Below, one piece after another: positions 38,931 to 49,606 of a stretch of 64,000 nt of DNA. The translations under genes and the position numbers were made by a program. Position 1 is the stretch's first letter; every line of letters begins with the position of its first letter. Below the pieces are notes generated by a model. The model saw nothing but the letters and a program-made list of their open reading frames with translations, was not told the DNA's origin and made no database searches. This stretch comes from Pagrus major (taxonomy: Eukaryota; Chordata; Actinopteri; Spariformes; Sparidae), in assembly GCF_040436345.1 (NCBI RefSeq), contig NC_133218.1, positions 3,837,484 to 3,901,483 on the forward strand, written 5' to 3'.

Positions 38931-40129
38931 GGGGAATATTATGTAAACAATTACATAAAGCTACGTCTGCTCACAAGGACACCATAGATTAACTTGATGG
39001 ACAGCGGTCTGATTCTGTCAAATACTCAACAGAATATTTTTGGCTCCAGTGAACCCCTTCTAACACGAGCAAGGATTATGCAAATATTAAATTATGTGAT
39101 TATAAAACATCAAGGCAGTTTGGTGAATGATTCAGCAATCACTAAGACACATGATGTTTATCAACTGCAGGCCTCCTCTGGGACTTTCTATTCTGTTACT
39201 CATCTCAAGCAAGTTAGCCTTCTGAAGCTGCAAACAAAGTGTTGACTATAAATGATGCAAACACCAGTTTCACTGGTTAATAACCCCCAAAAATATACTT
39301 TAAAAAATATTGTTTTCCATTGAAACACAACTTCTTACACTTTCAATAAAAACAACAACAGCTCTACTAATGTTTTCATGACAATTTCTGAGCATGGAAA
39401 GGCTGCTGCTGAAAAGTATTTGTGTGTGGGCTTCCGGATGACTCATGCTCAGTATTGCCTGCACAGATCTCAGCATCAAAGACAGCTAGTTTGCTCTCAA
39501 GGGCAACTGTGCACTGTTGCTATTACATAAAACCAGGAACAGAACAACATGGCTATAAAACGGGTTTGCGGCAAAGACTGATGGTGAGCTGTAATAGTTT
39601 CCATTGTGCAAATAATCATTTGTAGGCCACTCTAATCCAGGGTGCACCACTGTTTAGATTATCTCAGTGAGGTGTTTCTCCTGATTGAAGACGGTGGACG
39701 CAGCATAATAAACACACGCTCAGCCTGTGTTCAGTCCATGCTCACCAGACTATCACAGATGATTTCCTGACTGCTGCTGTTCACCTAAGAGCCCAAACTG
39801 CTACCTGACCTTGTAATGCTGCTAGACAGAGTTTTGAATTTTCAGTTTGTTTACATTGTTTCTACAATAATATGGATACACTAGATATTAAATAGGTAAC
39901 ATGATGCTATATTTTATGAGTATGCACTGTTATTTCTGATTATGTGCTTTTTCCCTTTAAATGGCTGCACATGTTTATAGGTGTTAGTTAAGAGCGATCA
40001 AACGTTTCAAAATCTAATTTCTGCACCAAAGACACTTAAATCTTCTTGATATAAAGCTGATTTTGTTTTATTTTTAGTAATTATTTATTGATGAAGATTA
40101 TAATGCAACACATAAGGCAGACAACTAGA

Positions 40130-40270
40130 GTCTAAGCCGATATCGGCCGAACACAGATTTATCAGTATCAGCGTTTATGTTGTCCGTAATGTTTGATAAG
40201 CATATTTGAGGGATCATTGCAAAAAAAAGGGTGTGTATATATGTATATCAATATCTGAATGTAGAGCTTC
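40130..40270. mobile_element. Fragment of the 31.2-kb hAT MITE family
   Basis: AGCCGATATCGGCC, TATCAGTATC, TATGTTGTCC and TTGAGGGATCATTGCA blocks match the 31186-31602 element in order, with the central part missing. Confidence 0.5.
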
Positions 40271-42195
40271 TTTGCTTGTTTTAAGCATCTGTCATTTGTT
40301 TTACCAGTAAGATCACCACAGCCACACTGTATCTTAAACATGTCCAGACATGCCTGTTCTGAGGATCAGGATGGAATAATAAACTTTAAAGTCAAGTAAA
40401 GACAGGAACTTAATTCAGACTATATAAAAGGAGTAAAACTACACCTCATGAAGGGAGGCAAAACATCTGCAATCTTTAATTAAATAAGGTGAATCACGCT
40501 GTAAGCTGTAATGAGCCAGCAGGTATCATTCATCTACTTCTGTATTGTTTCCTAAACTAGGTCATAAAGATCTTGTCACCCCATTTACAGCTCACATTAT
40601 GGGAGAGGAATCACATCTACAGCTGTAAAATATAATGCTATCCAATATGAAAGCCCTACAATAACTATTGCCTTCATCAAAACTCTATTTCAACTGAAAC
40701 TGCTTGAGAGTTGTTAATCTTCAGGACATAATACATGGCAGTGTTTCAGTAGATTGCATTATTTTAGGAGGGAACCCTGGACTTTTGTTCATCGTGTGTG
40801 TGCAAGAGGGATTCGTAAAAAATAAATAATATTGAGCAATCGCAAAAACTTTATAATGTTGGACAGACGTTCAGACCTACCTAATAAAGTGGAGAACAAA
40901 TTCAAGCTCTCCACTAGATTGGTACGTGGAATAGAACACGTTCTGTGGTTTAAACAAAAGGCTTCTTCAGATTTTATGTAATGTGGGGAATCCCCGGGCT
41001 TTATCCCTGTGCAGCCAGTGCCATGTCTTCTGATAAATGACTTTGAGGATATACACCTTTTGGCACCCAATAAAGGTAATCAAGTTTCTCAGAGTGAGAC
41101 GACATGAACAGATTAAGCTAATGGCCCTTTTCTTCACTGATTAGCAATTCATTTTTTGACAGTAATTAAAAATGGTGTGCATTGCGGACAAAGGTCTCAG
41201 AATTTGTTGGTTTTGCCAGACTTGCTTCAACTGTGCAACAAATACAGCATTTTTCCCTTGTCCAGTTTTGTAAAATGTGTACATACATTCAAAGAACCTT
41301 TACTTTTATACTCTGGTTAAGGTCTCATATTAAAACGTCCTGACGTATCTCTATATCCATACAACAGGCTATTAGTGGCATTCGCTTTTCTTTAGCTAAT
41401 TACCTAATTTTGTTGAAGTGAAATTGAGTAGTAGTATTCTCTTAAAGGCTCAACTGACAGATGTTATAACTAATGGCAACCATTGTTTATTTTATGTAGA
41501 CAGACTAAAAAAAGGGTCTAGATACAGTCGGCCTCCTTTTGGACCGTACAAGCTCCATTAAGCCTGGGCTTATCAACTGGGGGGTTGATTTATTATCATT
41601 TAGTCTTTTTTTCTAGATTAAGATAAAGCTAGTTGTACTTATCTCTGAGAAACAGGACATTTTTTCTTTTCTTTCTGTCTGTTGGCTGAATCAGCACTGT
41701 TGATTCAACGTCTCTGTGCACAATTTTGTTATGTATGTTAAAGCTATAAATAAAGTTTAAGAAGAACGCCCCGGAATAAGCAATGTGCTGTCACACAATA
41801 CTGGAATTTCTCAAAGTGTTGATGCTCATTACCATTTTTGATACCACAGGGAAAAACTGATTGAAAATTGTGGATTTTTCTTAAAAGATAAATATAACAA
41901 GGCTATAACATGACAACGAGATACTATTTTGTTTTCTAGGCTAATACAGAACAGTGGAATAATTATAGTAAACGCTGAATATCACACTTACACACACAAA
42001 GAATAACTGAAAATGAGTATCGAAACAGTTTTAAATATTATAAATCATAATTTTTGACATTTCTTACAACGCTAATCAGCATTAAAAAACAAAAGAAACT
42101 GATATCATCAGAATTGCATGACTACCAGGAGTCAAAATCAACTAAACATGGGGCTAAAAGGTGCCTGTGTGAAACAGGCTTAACTGTTTTCTCAC

Positions 42196-42424
42196 CTTAC
42201 CAACCACAAAAGCAGTTTACAACACGAGCCAGAATTCACTCATTCACACACACATTCATACACTGGTAAAGGCAACGATGCAAGGTGCCACCTGCTCATC
42301 AGGAGCGATAACCATTCACACGCACACTTGGGGTTCAGTATCTTGCCCAAGAACAGAGGGAGACAGGGATCGAACCACCGACCTTCTGTTGGTGGACGAA
42401 TGCTCTACCAACCGAGCCACAACC
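42196..42424 (-). mobile_element. tRNA-derived SINE
   Basis: On the minus strand the head reads GTGGCTCGGTTGGTAGAGCA (A box, about 42419-42400) and GGTTCGATCCC (B box, 42376-42366), spaced as in a tRNA gene. The body includes GGGCAAGATACTGAACCCCA and TGAATGNGTGTGTGAATGAG and ends near CTCGTGTTGTAAACTGCTTT. This is a common type of percomorph SINE (from memory). Confidence 0.65.
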
Positions 42425-42871
42425 ACACACTCATGTAAACACGAGCAGCTTGCTCCAACAGATATTTAACCAAGGGCTAGTAGAAAATGCAGTGTGAATC
42501 TTATAGCCCTGAGTTTATGTTAACTTTGGGTTAACAATGTGTGTGTGTGATCAGGGGTTAAGTTATCCCAGGGTCAACTCTTGGCTAAGAATATAGTGTG
42601 AAAAGCCCATTAGTTGGGTTTTGTGCTGGTCTAGACTGGATAAGTGGTAAATGTGGCTGCCTGTTTGATGGTGGTATAGATTTATGACGGTACAGCCTGA
42701 TGCTTGATGCTCATTTGCATAATGGCATTTAATTTGACTCTGGCTTGGCCTGTAGGAGAGCTTAAGGAATATTAACATCCTTAAGCGCATTAATAATTTA
42801 CATATTTATCATTAAATGCAGAAAATACACAAATGTTTTACATTCTTATAGATTCACATTCGTTTTTCTTC

Positions 42872-42874
<3 letters not shown>

Positions 42875-42904
<30 letters not shown>
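42875..42904. repeat. (CA)n microsatellite
   Basis: About 15 pure CA units. Confidence 0.9.
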
Positions 42905-42908
<4 letters not shown>

Positions 42909-44229
42909 CATGTTCACTCTAACACCTACAGTCAATATGTAGTCACAAATTCACCTAACCAGGATTTCTTTTGTTTTTTCTTTTTAAGAAAAGGCTGCCA
43001 CCTCTACTCTGAGGATATCCCGTTTCCTACTTTAAAATGAAGCTCATTCTCGTGAACAAGCAGAGTATCATATTACTGAAGACGCTCTCTAAATTGAGAC
43101 TACAGACAGTAACTTCTGCTGATCTCACATCTGTGTCATCACCGATATGTATCAGACTATTTTGTTTCATAGTTCTGCTCTGACTGGAAATGATGAAGCA
43201 GGAATGTGGCGTTTGTAGAAATATATAAACAAGGCATTTTCAATAGTATTATTGTCACAATGCCTCTTGTTATAATATCCTGCTGAAGTGTGGAGAAAGT
43301 ATCAAAACATACACAAACACAACTGTTTGCTGTTTAATCATAGGCACAAAACCATAGCAGCAGGGCTGACTGACGAAAAATGTCTTGTTTGATGATGCTG
43401 GCAATCAAAAACTACCATTTCAGGAGTGTTGATGTAATTGGTTAATAGCTAGTTTAAAAAAACAGCTCTATTCATGGGTATATTTCATTCAGTAACACAC
43501 TATGGTGGCACTGAAAAGGTACTGACTCCGAAAACCTTGATTTACAAACACAAATTTGCCAGTCAAAATATCTACAAAAACCGAGATACTTCTGGCTGAT
43601 TTGCATCTATTAAAAATAACTAATCTGTTGACATCTTTTCATTTTTACAATAACATAAAGGCTCTGAGTGGAGTGATTAACCTTCAGTGGAAAGATCAGC
43701 CTGAGAGGGGGGCCTGCCAATAGTGCAGACTCCTACTGTGGCAGTGCCAACTAACAGCTGCCTCTTTCCTTAAAGACAGCTCCTGTGAGCGGTAACTGGA
43801 GGGAATTTAAATTATCCAAATTCATAGAGGAAACCAACACATGCGTGCGTTGCTGCTGTGTGCACCCAAATCCGTGAAAATGATCTCATTTCATCAGCCG
43901 AGGCTTTGATTTAACAACTGAACAAATGTTGTACAAGAAGCAGAAAAATATCTTTTTGAAAAGACAACTTATAACTTACTTGAACTTTAATGAGGTAGTG
44001 TATATTATGTAATAATTAACTGCACATATGGTGACTAACAGGACATTTACCACAGCTTTGTCATTAATTACCTGCAATCTGTAATGATTAAAATTGTTCT
44101 AAACGTAGATGAAAGAAACGCAAATGTAGTTAGTCTACTTTTTACCTCAGTGCGGATTTTCCTAATGTTGTCTAATTTGCTTTAGCTTCACACTTTCTGT
44201 ATTTTAGTCAAGTGGTTTTAGTTTTGTGC

Positions 44230-45040
44230 AGAGCCTAGTCAATATACTGGCTGGCTAATATTATCGACTAATATTGGCCTATCAGAGATATATCGTATCG
44301 GTATATATGTTGTCCTAAATGAAAACTTGATTTTTATAGAATGTAATGCAGGAAAAGATGCTTGGGGTAATGTATGACTGTTAAATTCCCAATTAAATGT
44401 ATTGTTTCAGTGAACTGATGTCATTTTTGGACAATAAAGTTTATTATTAAACTGTAAAATATCCTGCCTCCAATATAGATATTGTATTCACAAGTGTTTG
44501 ATCACCACATTTGAGGTCATTGCATAGCATGCGTGTCTACATACAGATTTTGTGCATAGACTGATTCTCGGCCCGGGCCAATTATCAGGGCTGATATTCA
44601 GCATTTTCCGATTATTGGTATCGGAGATTTTCTGTCAGATTGCTGATATGATAAACTAATATGAAAATGTGCTACTTTGGCTCTGATGCAACACGCTCTC
44701 ACACAGTGTCCCGCCCACAACAACATCTGATCGGTAACACGTCACAACAAATAGCCTATAAACACTGAATAATCTGAATCTGCAAAGTAACCAGTAACTA
44801 AAGTTATCAAATAAATGCAGCGGAGAGGATGTTTAAAATAGCAGAAAATCAAAGTACTCACGTAAAGTACAAAACTGTAATCAAGTAAATTGTACTTTTT
44901 CAGTTTTTCAGTCTCTTTAATTTCAGTATTGGCCCTGAAAAGGCCATACAGGTCAACCCCTGGTATATTATAAGAGAATATTGGCAGATATATTTATATT
45001 TTTTACTCCCTGGTATTGACATCAGTTGTGTATTTGCATT
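44230..45040. mobile_element. Diverged hAT MITE, interrupted by another repeat
   Basis: 44230-44640 matches the 31186-31602 family (GGCCTATCAGAGATATAT, ACAATAAAGTTTATTATTAA, TATCCTGCCTCCAATATAGA). Its far end appears at about 44930-45030 (TTTTTTACTCCCTGGTATTG). Between them, 44785-44900 resembles the AAGTACTCAAGTAAAGTAC-type element found at 57737. Confidence 0.45.
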
Positions 45041-45049
45041 ACATTGTTT

Positions 45050-45150
45050 TAACTGTCTTTTAAGTTATCTGTATAGTATTTTATTTGTAGAAACACCGTG
45101 TAACTTTGTTAAGAAAGGTGCTATACAAATAAAGATTATTATTATGATGA
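45050..45150 (+). mobile_element. 3' tail of a retroposon (candidate)
   Basis: GAAAGGTGCTATACAAATAA followed by AGATTATTATTATGATGA is the typical 3' tail of fish LINE/SINE retroposons. No coding part was recognised. Confidence 0.35.
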
Positions 45151-46249
45151 TAAACAGTGAGTTTAGTGTCTATCATGACCTTCTGAATAATTGCAACACA
45201 GAATAAAATAATCATTTCCTCCAGTGGGACTACGTAAAAGGATGCCAACAATTCTCTACCATGGATCCACACAGCCCTGGTTTGGGTAAATGTCCATAAA
45301 ATGTCAGCTTCACAACTGGCTTGCACTGCCCTCTTACAGCATGCCACTGTGTTATTTAGTGGAAAACAGGGGAATCAATTATTTTTTACTAGATGGAGGG
45401 TAAATGAATAGGAGCCATGCTGTATTGATTCAGTAATAATCCATCAATGCAGTAGAGCAAAGGGGATGTACATTGTGTCTATGCCTATGTGGCCATGAGC
45501 AGAGAAAATGTGCTCATAACCTGCCTCCTAACATCTGGCAAAAATCAAACTTGCAACAGTTCGCTAAATGCTTCAATGCAACTCTGCCCACAGTGAGCAG
45601 GCTGAGGAGGGGCCTTGGATAGATTCGCAAATTTCATATTCTGTGCCATTCTGTGTTTGCCAGCCTTGTCTTGCATTGAGAAGCGGTGATAATACTTCAA
45701 CATGAGAGGAAGTGTCTGGTAGAGGCAGCTGAGGCTAATAAAAAGATGATCGATCCTTTGTAAGCAGGCCTCCGGTTGAATCAAAACAAGGAAGCGAGTT
45801 GGCAGTTGTACGCCAGCGTTTCATGGACAAAGCCTGCCCTGTCAGTCTACATTACTGATGGTCACATCGATCAGTAAGCGAACTAACCGATAGCTGAGTT
45901 AGCTTGACAAGATAAAACCCAGACTTACAAGCCACAAAGCTAACGTTAGCCAAACATTATTTGAGCCATAGTGGCTGCTCTGGGTTAAAATATATTCAGC
46001 GAAAAACGCGATATAAACATTTCTTATTTATCATCATATTGAGTTAGTTAATGGATAATAAATAAAGCGACCAGACTCATTGCTTGGTATTAACGCCTTA
46101 GCTAACACCTACTGATGGCTAGGTGACAGCTGGACCGAGCGCAACAAGGAAATTAGCTCTGTTAGCACCGAAAATATTAGCTAACAACCACCAGCCTGCT
46201 ATCAAATGTTGGTTTGCTAGCTCATCGCAAACAAACACAACAGACTCAC

Positions 46250-46430
46250 CTTCGCTGTGATAAATCCAGGAGACCAGGACACGGCTTGTGTGTTTGTCAC
46301 GCTGAATGTACACGAATTCCCGGAGCTTCAAATAAGGTTTTCGGTGTTACTTGTTGTTGCTGATGTTTCACGCTAACGGCGGAGTATCGTTAGCGGCTCT
46401 CTCCATTCTTCGCTGTTCGTCTGTCTTTGC
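46250..46430 (-). other. csnk1g1: csnk1g1 non-coding first exon (probable)
   Basis: The minus strand reads ATCACAGCGAAG then GTGAGTCTG, a strong donor (46249 onward), next to a CpG-containing region. No other gene on this strand could use this donor before the csnk1g1 acceptor at 37854. The 5' limit is estimated. Confidence 0.55.
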
Positions 46431-46510
46431 TGCTCGTGAAAGGTTCGAACACACCGGATGTAGAAAAACGGCACCGCCCGCTCCACAGCGTACACTTCCA
46501 GGTCAGAGAC
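46380..46510 (-). promoter_or_regulatory. csnk1g1: csnk1g1 promoter region
   Basis: CpG-enriched sequence without a TATA box, with an ETS-like CATCCGGTGTG on the minus strand (about 46461-46451). It fits a housekeeping promoter upstream of the non-coding exon. No start site is proven. Confidence 0.45.
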
Positions 46511-46681
46511 AGGATAATTAACTATTACACCATTAGACATATAATATAATAGTATGTTTAACTCGTTAGAAAAAATCTCAAGTCACATCTGGATGTGAGT
46601 CCGCATCTGAGAAACCAGATTTAATGTGTGTCAGCCCTTTAACCACAATGTTGTGTTCAAGGACCCCCAAACCTTCTTTAA

Positions 46682-47039
46682 AGGGGCACTATATGGTTAA
46701 AGAGTACTAACATAAGTCAGAATTTTAATATTTACAACATTAATGAGGTACTAAAACAAATTCAGGAATATGTTTTTTCATAATTGAATAAACAAGCTGT
46801 TCTCAGATGAAAATAAGGTCCCAGAACACAGTTTGAAGCTAAAGTGGTGGCAGGGTCCGCCACATATAAACAAAGTAAAACAGTATGAAATTGTGTTGTC
46901 CTTTTAAGGTCAGTTTGTTTATTCAGTCCTGAAAACGAAGAGAGTTATTTAGTTTGTTCAGAGGTATAAAAAAAAAATAGTCAATGAAGATCTTTGTCTT
47001 CTGATTAAAATGTCTTCCCCATAACTACACAGTGCACCT
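46682..47039. mobile_element. TTAA-flanked MITE, 358 bp
   Basis: Left end TTAA then AGGGGCACTATAT; right end, read inward, TTAA then AGGTGCACTGTGT. TTAA borders both sides (46678-46681 and 47040-47043), as in piggyBac-type insertions. The interior is non-coding (GGTCCCAGAACACAG and GGTGGCAGGGTCCGCC blocks) and well preserved. It sits about 200 bases upstream of the csnk1g1 promoter. Confidence 0.65.
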
Positions 47040-47559
47040 TTAAAATACCTAAAACACTTGTGATTTTGATCTATTGTTTAATGAATGTTACTCAAATACA
47101 TGATTTTGAACTGGTGTCAGGCTCCAGAAGTCATCTGCAGAAAATGAAGCTACGTCTGTTCAGGTTTAGGAGACCCCCGCTGTGAAATATGATTAAATCT
47201 AAAGAATTTTAATCTTCTCTATCAGTGATTGCTTTTTACACACCATCATCCCTCCCAAATCATACATATGTCTATTTGTTTTTCTGTAATTGGAGTTTGA
47301 ATTGTTGATAAGAGGTCTAACAGGAAGTCAAACATATTGGGGAAATTAGGCCACTGACAACCAAACACAAGGGCTAACTTTGACACTTATACAGTCAGAT
47401 TAATAATGGCCCACTGGGGTCTAAAGTTATTACCAATTATGATATTACAGATACAACTTAGAAAAGGCCAGATTATAAATGTAGTTTTTCCATACTGACC
47501 TACACTGACCATTGATGGATTTCTGCAACGGACCCCAAAACCAGAGACTTAGTTTGCTG

Positions 47560-47815
47560 AAACTATTAAGTTTATTAACTTTAAGTCTGTTAACTGATTA
47601 GTCGATCATTAGAAAAACAGTCTGGAGATATTTTGATAAGCAATCATTAGTTTAAGTTACTTTTCAAACAAACAAAATGACTTATTTGTTGGACGAAGAG
47701 CAGTAAGCAATGTTGTTGGGCATTATTTTAAAGAAAAACATTTCTGACATTTTACAATGATCGAAAAAACAACTGTCAAATTGATAATGAAAATAAATGT
47801 TAGTTGCAGCCTTAA
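47560..47815. mobile_element. MITE with TAACTAACG-type ends (diverged)
   Basis: The right end complement reads TAAGGCTGCAACTAACATTT followed by ATTTTCATTATCAATTTGAC. The left part has CTGATTAGTCGATCATTAG. It is the same family as 52413-52769. Confidence 0.5.
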
Positions 47816-48389
47816 GCAGTTACTTACACATCTCGTTGAAAAGTCGATGAACTTGGTGAAAAGAAGGGATCTCTGGATCATATTTTAGCTACAACAGTTC
47901 AAGATTGAACTTCAAAATGATTGTCTTTGGAAACAACAGCAGACAAAATGATCTCAAATTTAAGGTCACTTAGTATCTGTTCTGGTGCTTTTGGTCATAT
48001 CACATGAAAACCATCAGCAGATAAAGTCATGGAAATGCAAAATGTCCAAATTACCAGCAACTTAGGATGTGTTGACCAATGTTGGACCTCTACTACTGCA
48101 TATAAAAGGGTTTGGTATGTGAATCTACTGTCAAAAGTTCTGGGGAGCAGTTGACGAAATGCATGGGGAAAAATACAGAAGTTCAGGTGCAATTTTCAAC
48201 CAGTGGCGTCAGTTTATAGTCATGGCTAACCTATAAAATGTTACTGAAAAGGACAATAAATGGGCTTTTTACATTTTCTATCTCAGAGGCATATTGTTTT
48301 CTACCTCATGCGTGAAATGAACTGAAGAGAAATCCAATCAAACACAAAACAAGGCAAACTAACAAAAACCATGAAAACAGAGCCCAAAG

Positions 48390-49555
48390 CTTAACCAATC
48401 ATATTTATTTTGTACATCTACCTGTAAAGCATTTCCAGGAAAATGTGTGTGCTAATGCAAAGTGGTTACAAAAATAAAGCACATTCTTACGTAAATATGA
48501 CATGACAGTAAAACTACAATTACAAACGCTGAATAAGAAAATAAGGACCGTATCACTTGAATGTCTGTGCCTTTCAGTCATTGTTAAACCAATTTATCAA
48601 AAAGAAATGTATATTCACTAATAATATCAGACAGTAGTGGTATGATTCAATTCAAGTATTGTAGTATTGGACATACATGTTGATAGTCATTTACATGGGC
48701 AGTTAATAATCTCTGCAGCACTTCCAAATGAGATCCTTTGGGCCTCAAACAAGAAATCTAAGTACTTAAAACTGTTGTGGAAGAAATGGATTAATAGAAT
48801 AAAAATGATTCTAGCAAATACATCATCATAGAAAATACCAACAAAGCAGTGATTGCATTTTCTCAGCCTGCACTTACTGTAACCTCACATATCTGTTCTC
48901 ATTTTGTAACAACTCTGACAAGCATGTAACCTTGTCAAATCTGAGTTTTAATATGACTTCTATGATTTAATATTAATTGTGATACACTGTAACAATGTGC
49001 TAATACTTCGGGTAAATGACCTCAGTCATCAATAGTGGTTTTTCATTTTAAAAAAAAAACAGCTTTTTCAACTGTACAATGCATTTTAGTGCTTTAAAAC
49101 ATTATCTGACATGCATCCATCAACATAAGCTGTTAGAGACTGGAATGACTTACACATTCTTCTAATGTAAACTATAGACAATGTTATTCTAGGGCAGTAC
49201 CTCAGTGTTAACACCTTTATATACTGGTTAAAGCAAGTAACATATATCCAACTGACAGACAGTGGGCTTTACAAATACTACTGCCAGGTTCATCTCTGCT
49301 GGATTCCTGCTTTATACCATCTTTTAGTCAAGAACATAAACAAGAAATTATGCCAGATAAATGCTGTGTAAATGCGGCAGCTTAATGTATCAAAGAACTG
49401 TACAAGATTAAGAGAATACACTATGGTTAAAAAGACAAAAGAAAAAAATGGATGGAAGTTTCTTGTGTGTTTCAAAATTGTCCTCTCAGTTCCTGGTCAA
49501 GAGGTAAAGTGTTCAAAAAAAGGCAGTTGGGGTCTTTAAGAAGTCTCCCTCTTCA
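48390..49555 (-). other. snx1: snx1 3' UTR
   Basis: Runs from the stop codon to just past the AATAAA at 48404. About 1.15 kb, AT-rich. ORFs inside are featureless. Confidence 0.6.
48404..48409 (-). terminator. snx1: snx1 poly(A) signal
   Basis: AATAAA on the minus strand about 1.15 kb past the snx1 stop codon. It is the best-placed signal before the MITE-containing intergenic DNA. Confidence 0.5.
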
Positions 49556-49606
49556 TTAAGCTATTGCCTTTGCCTCAGGCAGGAACGCCTCCCAAAACTT
49601 TATAAG
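49556..49606 (-). CDS. snx1: snx1 coding exon 15 (last)
   Basis: Encodes [16 protein letters not shown] and TAA, the conserved C-terminus of SNX1/SNX2. The acceptor is GTATTCCAG. Confidence 0.97.
   Translation of the reverse strand, partial: LIKFWEAFLPEAKAIA

Larger units (their letters stand above)
37854..46249 (-). other. csnk1g1: csnk1g1 intron 1 (8.4 kb)
   Basis: Lies between the non-coding first exon and the start-codon exon. It contains a tandem AGTC repeat at 38910, an hAT fragment at 40130-40270, a SINE at 42196-42424, a CA microsatellite at 42875 and a composite repeat block at 44230-45150. Nothing was recognised elsewhere. Confidence 0.55.
46511..48389. other. Intergenic DNA between snx1 and csnk1g1
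   Basis: Contains two MITEs (46682-47039 and 47560-47815). The rest, including a short ORF at 47995-48192, shows nothing recognisable. Confidence 0.55.

Noticed and set aside
42366-42420. tRNA gene-like sequence with A and B boxes (minus strand)
   Set aside because: It continues directly into a SINE body, and the cloverleaf stems could not be paired well, so it is the head of a tRNA-derived SINE.
42875-42904. Tandem repeats as a possible CRISPR or regulatory array
   Set aside because: They are plain dinucleotide microsatellites, as are those at 8563, 16738 and 51636; no spacers are present.
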